From positions 1,087,001-1,151,000 of the forward strand of contig NC_132977.1 in assembly GCF_047496725.1 (NCBI RefSeq): a DNA stretch of 64,000 nt. The letters are read 5' to 3'. Both the position numbers and the translations under genes were made by a program. Below are positions 50,267-62,506 of the stretch, piece after piece. The stretch comes from Anoplolepis gracilipes (taxonomy: Eukaryota; Arthropoda; Insecta; Hymenoptera; Formicidae). The first letter of the stretch is position 1, and each line of letters opens with the position of its first letter. The notes under the pieces were generated by a model. The model did no database searches. It was not told the origin of the DNA and saw nothing but the letters and a program-made list of their open reading frames with translations.

Positions 50267-53200
50267 AATTATATAATTTAGCAATTATATAAAATTATAA
50301 ATAAGATTCCAAAAAGATTCAATAAAAAATAATATGTACGATTTATTAAAATTATATTAATAAAACATTCTTAAAGTTTTTAACGTTTGTAAAAATTCTT
50401 CGCGTTGAATTCATTAACCATAAAGTATCTTTATCTAAATGTATATTTAAAATTGCTGGCGTTATATACACTTATACGTATATTAATTAGGAAAAAAAAT
50501 GTACGCTAAGATATTTAACAAATTTAAATTTGAAAAGAGCATTTAATTTATCGACAATATTTACACGGCGGGACATGTTAATAAACGATCCGAAAGGACG
50601 ACATAGTTAAATTTCTTCAGAAATTTTTACTTAAGTCGCAAGCATCACCTCCAATCGATATAATAATAAAGGAATCTTCACTCGATAAAACGTTTGAAGA
50701 AAATGCAGAAACTAAAAAAACATACGTCTACATTCTTAACATCACCGCCGTTGTAAAAAAATTAGAAAAACATATTTATCCGTTATTTGATTATTTTTAA
50801 CAAATCGGAATTTACAGTCGACAAGATAACGCAAAGTCGAGATGTAAAAGTACCACTCTTCCAACATCTATGGAGGGGTAACGTCTTAACGTTGTGTTAT
50901 AAATTGGCTTATTAGCCCGATATACACTGTCAGATAAGCAAGAAAACATTTAGATAAGCGCTTATCTGTTTTTTCTCTTGTCCTTGTGTATACAAATACA
51001 TTTATCCTTTTGCCTTTTTTCTCATAAAGTTTTCCCGGATCAGCTAGCTACCAGATTATTTGGCACAACTGACCAAACGATCGTATTTGGCCCGATAACC
51101 TGGATGAACAACGATTTTGCGAATGTCCGATTACGACGTAATATCATTCGTGTGCAGTAACATCAGTCGATGCAATGTGTCGAAGGAATCGGAGTGGCAT
51201 TCGTCCAAATATAACCCGCGTTGCTATAACTGACGAGGATTTTATCGCGAACTTATTGGCATTCGAGCATGCATCGCGTTAAATTTTTTTAAAGAGTCAC
51301 TGCGGCAAAGAACATGATGTTCGAGATGCAAAATTTTACATGTCAATATCTTGAGAGGGAAAACGTATCAATCGTGTTTTTAGTCGTTAAAAAAAAAAAA
51401 AAGGAGAAAAAGAAAAATAAACATATTTGTAAGCTCTATATGTAATAAATTAATGCGTCTTTTACATTACGTAAGATTAATTACTGTTTGAATTTAGAAG
51501 TTGATACTTGCGTGTTTTCTTTTTTAGTATAGTATATTGTTTGTCTAATATATAAGTAACGTTCTGCCACATCCCACGCAAAGTTCATATAATTTTCACC
51601 GCGTCTGTGTTTCTGCCTTGCTCGATTCCCACATCTAAACATGCCTCTTTTTAAATCATAACGATTACTTGCAAGATGAGAAGAGAGAGATTTCGAGCAA
51701 TATTATTACCGGTGTTACTAGTAGTAGAACTAGTTTACGTGTCGGCATATTAACCTCGAAATTGTAAATGATTATTGCAGTCTAAGAATGGTCACGAAAC
51801 GAAATTACAGTAATTATCCCGGCGTGCTTAGCTAAAACGAGGTTTCTCCTCTTTGGTCGGTAATTGCGTTAGTATTGCTAGGTTTCTGCTGACACGATGC
51901 TTTATCGTTGTTTTAGGCCTCTTGAACCTTTCCGTCTTCTTTAATCTATCTACTAATTACCAATCTATCTTTGATAAATTGTATTACATTAGCCCACGTA
52001 TATTTAAGATAATAGATTTGAATATGAGTTTGATATTATTTTTTATATTGAATATGTATTCAATATATTAGCGATTGTAATTTATGCAAAATTATTTTTA
52101 ACGTGTTGGACTTTGATTTTGTTCGATAAATTGAAAAGTATTTATCTACACATTTTTGTTTGAAGTATTTAGTTTATTAATCAAGCGGTTAGTGAATAAT
52201 TAATGAGAATTTACACACAAAAAAATTACAAAGTATACAGTATATGAAAGTGTAACAAGAATTTTAAATTAAGTATAATTTTACAAATTTATATCTTATT
52301 TAGGCCAATATTAATTTATCCTACGTCAAATTTGAATGCGAGATTACACGTGGCTTCTGAAATTAGGATGTATATTAACTGAATGCTAAATATTTTACAG
52401 ATTCGGCAGGCAATTAAGTAAACTTGTACACGATAAATATTCAAAATTATAGTGCATTAACTGGGTACAAGATACATGTAATACCTCGTTTTCCCCGACT
52501 AAGCGATTTTACGATCAGTATTCGATCGGTCAGAAAACTTCACTTCCCGTAATACGATACGAAGTCGATACTTCTGCGGTCTCAGAGGCTAAATACATCA
52601 CAGTCGTGAAAACTATTGTCATGCTGCAGTTAGTAGGTCCAGAACCTTTTCAGCTAACGATGCAATTCTGCGCGCAGCTTTTAACTTTCATAAAGATACG
52701 TTCATGTAATTCATCCGATAAATAATCGATTTTAAATTCATTATAGAGTTATAGTCTGCAAAAATTGCGTTACATTGTAGATGTCATATTTTTTCTTAAT
52801 ATAGAAATTTTTCTTATAGAAATAATCTTTTCTCTCTCTTACAATATTTTAATTTACAATTCTTCACTGCAATAATTTAATTATAATTAATTTAAATGCG
52901 GTTTTAATATCCGATATTTCCGAAGTATTATTGATGATAAAATATTTAAGTGCTATAGAACAAGATATAAGTAAAGCATATTAATAGCACCAACAAATAA
53001 TATTGCAACTAAATTTTTTAAAATTAAATTCACATACTTTTCTTATTTTATCCGTAGTATAAAAAAATAATGTAATCCTAATTCGTACAGGTTTGTATTC
53101 AGTATTTTATTCCTAATTGAGAAACGAAAATTTTTCGGGAAGTAAATTATTGCAAAATTTTAAAGAATTAGATTAATTAATTATTATATATTTTTTTTTT

Positions 53201-53459
53201 TACTGTATTTTATTATTTACGAATTAATGTTGAATTTAGATTTAAGCAACTTCTGCCACGACCATTTTTACTATTTAATTGCGCTCCGATATTATAATTT
53301 TTTGTATGCCTAATTGACTTTGTAATAAATAACTTATTTTTAATTTATATTACACATATTTGGCTCTTTTACGCCTTGGTACCACACTTTTACTATTTTT
53401 AATTAATTATTCTAAATAATTGTTATTTTTGCGATTGCAATAATTTTTATTGGTGTACC

Positions 53460-54060
53460 ATGAATGTATACAAAGTACTTACCAGACCGTCGGCGGCAAC
53501 CACGTGGCCAAGGGCAAATAACACGACGATGATACGGAGGATCGCGGTGCCAGCAATCATGCCCGGAAGTGATTTGGCGGATTGCAGCCAGCGGGACGAC
53601 CAGCGTAGACAGTTCGACGGCGACGGAGACGCGCTCGTCGGCGAGACAAGCCGGTGGTGCTCTTGTCGCGGACGCATCGCGTCATGATCGCGACGTGCTC
53701 GCGCTTTACGAACGTGGGCCCGACGTGGCTCGACGTTTGCCGGCTGCTCCACGTACCTACTTACTTATTTTTTCACCTTCGAGATGAAGGAGCTGCGTGT
53801 GTAAACGCGTATGCCGCGTGTACGCGGCCCTACGCGTCGCAGTTCTATAAATACGGGCACGACTCCGCGCGAAGAATTTCAAACAACCGCGCCGTAAAAT
53901 ACCGTCGATCTGCCGAAAGAGTCCCAGGGAAAAATTCGGAACTTCCAACAGCGTCGAACCCAACGCAAGGTAGCTCTTGGCCTTGACCCTGCGCCCCAAG
54001 TCCGGACGCGTCGAATTTCTATCTGCCGAACGAAATTCGATACAGGCAGATCCCCTTTTA
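53460..54060 (-). promoter_or_regulatory. CpG-rich promoter block of the signal-peptide exon
   Basis: A CpG-rich block surrounds the signal-peptide exon. A TATTTATA box on the minus strand (53853-53846) lies about 290 bases upstream of the ATG, which would allow a 5' untranslated region of about 260 bases. The TATA match is not perfect and no clear initiator was identified. Confidence 0.4.
53483..53560 (-). CDS. Signal-peptide first exon, proposed exon 1 of the TSP1 protease
   Basis: Reading the minus strand, ATG at 53560 opens 26 codons: MIAGTAILRIIVVLFALGHV, then VAADGL. Then comes a strong donor (CTG|GTAAGTACT). The peptide is a textbook signal sequence with a hydrophobic core and small residues before a cut near AA|DG. 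The exon ends in phase 0, and the next minus-strand exon with a protein-like reading (42727) starts in phase 0, so they can be joined directly. Linkage rests on strand, phase, the need of the downstream exons for a signal peptide and the lack of another candidate. A further in-frame ATG at 53677 would add 39 residues before the signal sequence and is less likely. If the link is wrong, this is the first exon of another secreted protein. Confidence 0.6.
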
Positions 54061-54154
54061 GGCAACCTAATAACGTAAATATATTAAGATTACTAAGAGA
54101 ATTAGCTTATTAGAATAGATACGTAATATAAAAAAAAAGATACAATAATATTAA

Positions 54155-54421
54155 CCCTTATTCCGTACTGATGGATTATTTTTGTCTGTGATTTTTCTAA
54201 CAACGCCAATTTCTCGAAAACAAATAATCATAAAATAATATATTTAAGTAAATTATTTTTCAAATCTATTATTTTTAATCTTTATTTAGAATGTTCGAAG
54301 AAGGTATATACATTTTTTTCAGATTTTTTAAAACACTTTAACATATTAATAAACTTATCGAAAATACGCTAACCCACCTGTACAGTTAGAAGGTGCCAAA
54401 AATAACAATACGGAGTAAAGG
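54155..54421. mobile_element. piggyBac-type MITE flanked by TTAA
   Basis: A 267-bp element. The left end CCCTTATTCCGTACTG pairs with CCTTTACTCCGTATTG, the reverse complement of the right end: 16 bases with 3 mismatches. Further similarity follows inward (TTATTTTTG on both sides). It is bordered by TTAA at 54151-54154 and 54422-54425, the signature target site of piggyBac transposons, whose ends also start with CC. It has no coding capacity, so it is a non-autonomous relic. Confidence 0.75.
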
Positions 54422-54425
54422 TTAA

Positions 54426-57400
54426 TTATTTGTATATTTGAAGAAGTTCTTGTTATATAAGAATAAAAAACGATATGTGATTTAATTATAGATAAAATTT
54501 CTGTGATAATTCAAGCATTCCATGTATGTTACACATATAGTAAAAATTTCTATTATAACGCAACATAGTTTATATTTGTTCCAGCCGGCGTTCAGACCGG
54601 CCAGCTGAGAAAGAACGTAAGAAAAAAGAATACATGTTTCATGCATTTTAGTTACTTTATTTCCGACGAGACTGTTTAATGTCTTATTCTGGTGTGCAAA
54701 TCGTTACAAGATCAAAAGATCACATTTGACGTCTCTTGCCTCTGAAGAACGCGAGCCTTCACGCGAGCTATGTGCTTAGGTTCCCTAAATAACGTGCATA
54801 AACAAGCGAAATCTTACCTCGGCGTATTTCACCGTATCCGAAGGAATAAATAACCCGAAATTTTTCGGAGTATGAAAAAGCTCGATGTATCAAGGACGTC
54901 CCAAATCTCCGAATAGGTATAGCAAAGACACTGACAGCCTTTACCTTCCAATCTTGTGATCTTCGATGCGGTATACGTTTATAGCGGTAGCAGACGATAA
55001 ATAATAGTACATAAAGTAATAGATGAAGAGGACGAAGAGAAGGGTATTCGATCACGCGTCAAGTCGCCACACGATCGCGTCTCTCACGAATGTCCGGTCT
55101 GTCAACTAGCTATTTGCGCTAAAGCGATCGTGCTTGACAGGCTGATAGTTTACTGCGAATCGTCGTCCGCGAGATTAAAGGCGAACCCTGTGTTTTCACC
55201 CTGCACACCGAGAGATATCACTCTCATCTTTTCCAGCCGGTGAAATTGTTTAGCGTGGAATACGACGTGGCGGGGCACGTCGCCGACCAACCGCGGAACC
55301 GGCTGATATTTTTAGTTCTCCCGACGTCTTCCAACCGACGTCTGTCTTCACCTTTGAGAGCTACCTAGAGCTCACGGCGATATCTTTGTTCTTCCTCGAA
55401 GCACTCTGCTGTACGCCGGTATTGGCGGCAAATCATGCCGCTTTCTGATAAGCTTGATCGAAAATAAATGATGAAATTCTTTGAGGCATCATATTATTAG
55501 TATTACGCGAGCCTGGTTCTCATCAATATATTTCATCTTATACGAATTATTATCTATACAATTGTTAATATCTTATCACATTTATATTTATTCGATAAGA
55601 GGAAATTTGATATCTTAAAGTTACATTATATAGCATCAGTCATATAAAACACGAAGAAAAATCAATAGATTCGTCAGTTTTCCTAAATTTTTCACTCATC
55701 ATTCTAGTCCGCTTATCTAATTATCTAATTGTCTTTCATCATCGCATGTGTCATTTATAAATTATTTTTCTAAATTCACTATAGCAGAAACGCAACTTTC
55801 TTTAAAACAAGACTCAATCTATTTGTCGCAATAATTAAATGAAAATAAATATGGATCGTGAGATGTAATCACCTTCTTGAACTAGTAACTTTACGCGGAG
55901 ATTCTTATCTGTCATGAAAGTAACGATAAACTAGCCCGATTCGTCAATACGAAATGATACTGTCCGATACGTCGTTCACACGGGAGCTACTCGAGCGAGC
56001 ACACGCACGTGGCTTCAGGCCGACTGACGAGATACACGCGCGCGAGAGGAAGTATCAACGGAGGCTGCTGAGAGGAGTGGCTGGCAAGCTAGGCGGAAGT
56101 GGAGGGTGATTCTGCAGCGGGAACAGCCGATCAGAGGTGGAATGAAGGCGGAAGGTATCTCCATCTCTACTTGAGGAGATGCGTTTACGGTCGATCACGC
56201 GAGAAGATGAATTCGATATTTGTTCGGCAAACAGTAGGAGAGCGCGTGTTTGCTCTACAATCGACCAGAGATTGGTCTTGCCGTGATAATAATTCTTTTT
56301 AATAAGTTAATTTTAATTAATCGCTTAATAGCGTGATACTAAAAAAAAAAAATCTTTATTTCCTTTACGTTCTCGTACGCTCAAATTGTGTCAACGGAGA
56401 TGACCTGATAATTTTTCATTTAAAACGTTAAAATATGCATATGAAGAATATACATATACTTTCACATTATTGATGCATTTATAAATATTATGAAAGGAAT
56501 TTTCATGAGAAAATGTGAGATGTTCCAAGCCTTTGATATATTAAGCATTTATTTCATCTTGTAATATAATCTTTAGTGCTTGTGAACATTTAGGTCACTC
56601 GGACGCGCATCTAGCGCGAAATGACAATGAAAGATGTGTGAGAAATCTCGAAGTAATGCCGATGCTAGAAATAACTGCACTTAACGCTCAGTCCGAGATG
56701 TCGAATATTAACTGTAATATTAATCAAATTATTTAATGAAATTTCTTAATTTTATCCGAGTTTTTTAAATATTGAGACAAAATGTTAAACATTTATGTAA
56801 TGTGTATGTCTGATTTATAGTCTGAGATTTGAATCACGCCTTCGTAATTTTAAGTTTTCTTCATTCTATTCCGAAAAAAGAAAAAGGGTGAGGGAGAGAA
56901 GCAGAGACCGATCAGGGTCGCTCGAAGGATTCGGTTAATGACACACGTCGCAGTTTCCTACCAGAGTATCCCTGTGGTCCGACCACGCCCCGCTCTCGCA
57001 AGAAGATTACATGAAATTGACCGTTTTTGAGGAAAAAATAAGCATGAAGCATGGCCGCTCTTCAGGCCGGTGATTTCGTTCCCGAAACGAGGGCCGTCTT
57101 TCGACCTAAGCGAGACTGACTCATGTAAACGATACGCTCGCAGATCGGAGGCGTTCCACTCGTTTGAGGAAACTGTTACATTGATTAAAATTGCTCGCGT
57201 CCATCTCGCGCCGTATATAACGATTACACGTCGAGGACACGACGTGCGCGCAATAACGAAGATTAACTGCGTTCCGCAAAGCACGAGACGCGATTAAAGT
57301 ACGCGTTATTATCGCCACCGGTATTGCGATGTATCATAAATTTTATAGCAATGTTCGTCTATTCGATGAACACTCGTCTCGTGGGAACCAATTTTCCAAG

Positions 57401-57503
57401 TTCATATATCATAATATTTATTAATCCGTCCGTCTCTGATTATTAAAGTAGGGACTAATTTTTTAACAAATTGTATCATTAATCGCCTTAATTATGTCGC
57501 AGT
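54426..57503. other. Intergenic stretch, no gene recognised
   Basis: Between the piggyBac-type element and the receptor gene. GC- and CpG-richer blocks lie at about 55,050-55,450, 55,940-56,280 and 56,870-57,300, the last just downstream of the receptor's 3' end. None carries a recognised coding exon or RNA gene. Confidence 0.55.
57417..57422 (-). terminator. Poly(A) signal for the ionotropic receptor
   Basis: TTTATT on the plus strand is AATAAA on the minus strand. It lies about 80 bases after the receptor stop codon, a normal spacing. Confidence 0.55.
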
Positions 57504-59495
57504 TCATTTCTGTTTAGTCTTCTTCAAATTTTTCTTCAAGTTTAGTAAACGATTTATCATCGAAATTAACATAGATTCAAGATTAATGTTAAAATATTTC
57601 CAAATCAGTTCACCGATGAATACGAGAGCAGAAACTGAGTATCCCATTATCAACACGTAGATTAGCAGATGATCTATATTAACGTACATAGATTTCGTTT
57701 GATTTCGATTTATCTGCATAGTTGTGTCTCTCGTCTCATTCCACAGATATTGGCGATACCACTTTTTGCGAATACCGCTTTCTACAAGCATTAGTAATAA
57801 GTCACTGAAGCGTCTGATATACGGCGATCCTTCCGGGAAAATATTACCGACCGGTGGTGACAGGTAACAGAGTTTCGTCGGTTTCAGCATGATTTCATTA
57901 TTCTGCTTACCTTTAATCAATAATTGGGCCCAATTTTCCTCCATAAAGCAGGTAACATTTTGGTACATGAGCAAATCCTTGAGGCAAACGTCTGTACGAG
58001 CAAAGGTAACAATTTTCTTGTTTGATTTGTAAACGAGACGCTTGAAGGCACTGTTGTGTTGCATGATAATTGTCCGTATATTGCCCTCCATCATTAATAC
58101 GAGATCAGAATTTATTAGATCTTGTAAACGATCGTACTGAACGTAGTGATTGTTCTTCAAACTGGTGCTCGTCAGCTCGGCGAAAAGAGTCGAAGAGTAG
58201 CACGCGTAGACAGCGAAAATGCTGAGAAGGATGATTCGCTCGTGTAATTTTGTGGATACCGATAGAAAGAATGTGCCCAGCATGGTACCGATGATATTCA
58301 TGAAATGCCATTTTGAATTGAATTTCATTAATCTTGAGCACAACCAGAAGATCCCTATGATCGAGAAATTTAGGAAAAACAATGGGAATCCAATGCCGCT
58401 CATAAACTTGTGCTTGACGAGCAGTTTGGGTATCATGAAGCACCAATTCTCGAGGAAGAGAGGATAAGTATATTGTACGGCGAGTGGTGGTTCTATGAAC
58501 CCATTTCCAAACATTGGCATCGAAATCAGAAGAGCGTCGTATTTTTTGGAGGCTACATCGGGAAAGATACCATACATAGTGCCATTAGACTTCCTTTCGA
58601 GATATGAAAAATTTGTTGTTATTATCTTAGGAACTCTGGTGAAATTCATTTTGTCCGCCAGAATATCAATCATGATCTTATCTATGCCTTTCAATTTTTG
58701 TTCTTGGTTTTGTTTTTGATCTGATATAATATCGCTATACGGAAGCCGACGAGTAAAAGCGTAAACTAATGGATAACCGTGCATATTTGGAAAGTCGTCC
58801 GTGAACCATGCGATATTTACGGAATACGGTTCGTCGTTGTGGCTGTCGGTGAACGGGTTGTATCGATGAACGATCGTAGAGTACTCCAATATTCCGGAAT
58901 ATTCTACGACGATCGCGTCGAGAATGTTCTTAGACCACATTGCTCGAAAGAGCGTTACGAGATTGCGACACGGTCGACGAAGTATCATCAGTACAAGTAC
59001 CTTGGGCCGGACGCGGTCGTGAATGAAGCGTTTCATGTCTTCGGCTACGAGCTCGCCCTCGACGATATCCGGCTCTCGCTCCGAGACATAGATATACACG
59101 AGTAGATCGCGTGACATTCCGCAGGAAGAAACTTGAGACGGTTCCGTCTGATCCGCGTTTACGTAAAGGGTCGGTACCCGTCGACTTGTCGCCGCGAATA
59201 TTTTACCGAGAATGTCGTCCGCCTGCCTGTCTAATAAAGAGTTTCGAAGTACGAGAAGAGCGTCCCTCGCTCGTGATGTTTGCAACACTTTGCTTAAGAT
59301 ATTCACAAAGAAGTCTTTGCCCGAACGATTATTCAACGGGGAGAAACGGCTTCGAATTACAACGAGGCAGGAAAACATGACGGTCCAGAACAAATATTGT
59401 CGCGTAATTCTCATTTTATTAAAGGAAGCGAACGTGGTTATCGGATATAGTTGAAACGACGACTGCGAAGAAAATAATTCAAAAGTGAATATCAT
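57504..59495 (-). CDS. Divergent ionotropic receptor (IR), single exon
   Basis: An ionotropic-glutamate-receptor-related chemosensory channel of the insect IR family. The uninterrupted frame is 663 codons, but the likely start is Met28 (59414), where MRITRQYLFWTVMFSCLVVI gives a good signal peptide and a 636-residue protein. A divergent N-terminal region (about 55-260) precedes the first ligand-binding lobe (about 265-360). TM1 is about 367-388 and the pore loop about 396-414. TM2 is about 420-440, with CYSSTLFAELTS in place of the SYTANLAAF-like motif of glutamate receptors. The second lobe is about 450-600 and TM3 about 607-635, then a basic tail. Order and length fit divergent IRs; intronless divergent IRs are common in Hymenoptera and Diptera, whereas the co-receptors IR8a, IR25a and IR76b have introns. 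The glutamate-binding residues are not evident, so the ligand is unknown. The frame is intact, with no sign of decay. Expression in antenna or gustatory tissue is probable but not shown by sequence. Confidence 0.92.
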   Translation of the reverse strand: MIFTFELFSSQSSFQLYPITTFASFNKMRITRQYLFWTVMFSCLVVIRSRFSPLNNRSGKDFFVNILSKVLQTSRARDALLVLRNSLLDRQADDILGKIFAATSRRVPTLYVNADQTEPSQVSSCGMSRDLLVYIYVSEREPDIVEGELVAEDMKRFIHDRVRPKVLVLMILRRPCRNLVTLFRAMWSKNILDAIVVEYSGILEYSTIVHRYNPFTDSHNDEPYSVNIAWFTDDFPNMHGYPLVYAFTRRLPYSDIISDQKQNQEQKLKGIDKIMIDILADKMNFTRVPKIITTNFSYLERKSNGTMYGIFPDVASKKYDALLISMPMFGNGFIEPPLAVQYTYPLFLENWCFMIPKLLVKHKFMSGIGFPLFFLNFSIIGIFWLCSRLMKFNSKWHFMNIIGTMLGTFFLSVSTKLHERIILLSIFAVYACYSSTLFAELTSTSLKNNHYVQYDRLQDLINSDLVLMMEGNIRTIIMQHNSAFKRLVYKSNKKIVTFARTDVCLKDLLMYQNVTCFMEENWAQLLIKGKQNNEIMLKPTKLCYLSPPVGNIFPEGSPYIRRFSDLLLMLVESGIRKKWYRQYLWNETRDTTMQINRNQTKSMYVNIDHLLIYVLIMGYSVSALVFIGELIWKYFNINLESMLISMINRLLNLKKNLKKTKQK

Positions 59496-60772
59496 ATAAT
59501 CGATAATTGTAAAAGACTGTAACTTGCCAGAAGGAGCTTAACAAAGGAAATGTAACTTGAAACATTTCTGCGGAATTGCTTTAGGAAAACGTAATGACAG
59601 TTCGCCGCGTAATACTTAGAGAATCATTAATCTTTGCCACTAACGTATTGATTCCTAATGGATCAAAAATAAAAAAAAAAACTGATTGCCATTTCTAGTG
59701 TCGAATAATAACTGAGAAACGCATAAAATTTTCATATACATACAATCAATCATTATGATTTTACTTCTCCAATTATCTTATGACGAAATTACATGTTGTT
59801 TTATCCTGAAATTCCAGGAAAATGAATATTTGAACGCGTGTTTATTAACATTTAATGCATCTCTGCCTTACTATAAGTATATATAACTTTTTATGAGTTT
59901 ATCTTTTCTACTCTTAAAATAAATAAAAGAGGGCTATTCTACCTTTTAGTCTACTGAAAATTAAAGACCGAGATTTATTCCTAGGATTCCCTGGACTATA
60001 ATTTATACAATATAATTATAGCTTAATAAAAATAGTATTCAATTAGCGTTTCCGTATATTCTGCGAATATAGAATTCAACGGAGATGCGAATGGCACACG
60101 TAACAATTTATAAAGAGCGCTACTCTCGAATTAATTCCCACAAGCTCGAGAGCGAAGGAGATGGCCGTGCACATATCCGGATCCCATAGGCTCGTGCCCT
60201 TTTAAGTTAAAGGGAAGAGGAGTCGACGAGTGAATGCCGCAGAAACCGAAGGGACATCGATATAAATCAACGTCTGGCCGGCACGACTTGCGCGCAAGAG
60301 GAGAACCGGACAGGAAAGAGACGCGCGTACGCGGGGCGGCGAGACCCCGAACAGTCGCTCCGTCTCCCCCTCGCTACTTATATGCTAATGTCAGCAAATC
60401 AATTTATTTATATTTATTTATAGCATTCAAATGTTTTTCGGGCCGCGCACAACGATTGTGTCGGCGCGGACCACCCGCGAAAGCGAAGCCGATCCCGCTC
60501 GCTGCGGGCTACGAGATCCGTGGGGTCCAGATCGCCCCCTTCTTTCAGACTGATACAGATAGCTGGAGGATGCTGGAAGGGAGAGGAGGGTACGATCGAC
60601 GTACCAGTCGATTCAAAGAGTTTCACGATCCAGACTCCTGAACGCGATCGCGACTAAAGAAAAGGGAAGATAAGATACTTTCACGAGCTTTGAATCTTTG
60701 AATGAGGCAAATGTTCGTCGAAATAGCGTTGCGTCTTGTCTTCTTAGAATATTGTTTTTTACATTCATTAGG
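59496..60772. other. Intergenic stretch with CpG-rich block
   Basis: AT-rich up to about 60,050 (upstream of the receptor). A CpG-rich block then covers about 60,060-60,660, holding a 135-codon frame on the plus strand that I do not accept as a gene. No core promoter elements were tied to a gene. Confidence 0.5.
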
Positions 60773-61179
60773 GCATTCAACTACATTTCATGCTGATACT
60801 CATACAACTACTGATCTGATTCATCTGATAAAAACTGCTGAACGATTAGAATTAGTCATCTGACAGTTACCACAGTCAATTATAGTTTTTTTTTTTTTTT
60901 TCTAAAATTAATACATGTCTACTGACGTATAACATACTATTATATATTTATTTATATGTATTTATATATTTGTTTTATATTTTGATCAAGTTTAAATTTG
61001 ATATGTAGTATGAACAATTAAAATTTTAATATAAAAGAGTTGTAAGTAATGTTAGATAAAATAATTTTCTTTTATATATTTGCCAGAATATATAATGCTA
61101 ATCTTTTATTATTATTTAAATACTTTTATTATTTATAATAATATTGATTTATAATCGTGTTTTTATTTATATTCTTAGA
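60773..61179 (+). repeat. Tandem duplication, unit 1 (407 bp)
   Basis: First of two adjacent, nearly identical copies. It begins GCATTCAACTACATTTCATG and includes a T run of about 16 bases. It has no coding frame of note. Confidence 0.95.
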
Positions 61180-61586
61180 GCATTCAACTACATTTCATGC
61201 TGATACTCATACAACTACTGATCTGATTCATCTGATAAAAACTGCTGAACGATTAGAATTAGTCATCTGACAGTTACCACAGTCAATTATAGTTTTTTTT
61301 TTTTTTTTCTAAAATTAATACATGTCTACTGACGTATAACATACTATTATATATTTATTTATATGTATTTATATATTTGTTTTATATTTTGATCAATTTT
61401 AAATTTGATATGTAGTATGAACAATTAAAATTTTAATATAAAAGAGTTGTAAGTAATGTTAGATAAAATAATTTTCTTTTATATATTTGCCAGAATATAT
61501 AATGCTAATCTTTTATTATTATTTAAATACTTTTATTATTTATAATAATATTGATTTATAATCCTGTTTTAATTTATATTCTTTTA
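61180..61586 (+). repeat. Tandem duplication, unit 2 (407 bp)
   Basis: Second copy with an exact 407-base offset. Only a few differences were seen by eye (for example AAGTTTAAA to AATTTTAAA and CGTGTTTTTAT to CCTGTTTTAAT). The near identity indicates a recent duplication, or an assembly artefact. Confidence 0.93.
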
Positions 61587-62506
61587 TTCACTTGCAAATG
61601 CAGTATCACATTCCTATGTTGCAGCTTTTTCGTATGTGGTTTATCGATATAAAATAATTTCGTTTCTCTCTTCGGTAAACACGTTGTATGTACGTATGTA
61701 CAATTATGTACGCGGCTATATTACACTGTAGTAAAAAAATTGCATATGTCTCGGGCGCGGTTAACTCAAGTCACGCGTGATGTAACTCCGAGGATACCCG
61801 AAGTTTTCAGTAACGTATAAAGAGACGTGATCTCGAGAAAGTTATTTTACATTCACTTACAATGTAAAAACTATCGCAATTTTTATAAAATTTTAGTGCA
61901 TTTTTTCTTCAGTACTTTTTGAACAATATTTATCAATCACTTGAAGATAATATTAAAGTATCGGTAGTAAATATGAATTTATAGAGATTACTTATTTGTA
62001 AGACACACGTTATAAGGAAGTACGACTACGCGAGTAATTGTGATAATTAAACAATTATCGGCGTAGATATATAGAATGGTTTCAATATAATATATGATTT
62101 CAAAAAACATATTTATTATATAATGAGAGAGAAAAAATGCTCATGTTTTATTTTAATATTATTTACAATATTAAAAATATTTTACTTTGTATGATGGATA
62201 CTTAAAAAAAAAACCTGATAATCTTTCAGTAATTGGTCTTTCAGTAATTATCAATATTCAATAATGTTGGAGAAATTCATAATAAATTTATGAGTCCGTT
62301 GGCTGAGGGTGTTTTAGAAAAAGGAAAGTTGTTCAGATTATTTGGGATACCCGGTATAATCAGGCGACAGCGCAGCGCGCGGTCAGTTGTGTCGATTATA
62401 GGCGTGGACATATAGAATATGTAGAGAATGTTTGTGGCAGTTTGGAGGCATTGAATCTCACTGAAAGCACAGAGACAGGACATATCTTACGTTTTTTTTT
62501 TCCGAA
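61587..62506. other. Upstream region of the Ly6 gene
   Basis: AT-rich with a short CpG-richer part near 61,740-61,850. It presumably holds the promoter and 5' untranslated region of the plus-strand Ly6 gene. A T run (about 62,492-62,501) lies just before the ATG. No TATA box stands out at a suitable distance. Confidence 0.4.

Larger units (their letters stand above)
42728..53482 (-). other. Proposed long intron 1 of the TSP1 protease
   Basis: About 10.75 kb between the proposed signal-peptide exon and the first TSP1-side exon. Inside are a mariner-type short element (46554-46969), an AT microsatellite (50231-50264) and a CpG-rich block (about 48,540-49,160). A 10-base inverted repeat lies at 43987-44032. 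No coding exon could be supported. A stretch open on both strands at about 45,010-45,340 is ambiguous. Confidence 0.45.

Noticed and set aside
60234..60641. 135-codon ATG frame on the plus strand
   Set aside because: It combines a CpG-rich basic part with an AT-rich part ending in TTTATAG that looks like non-coding DNA. No family match.
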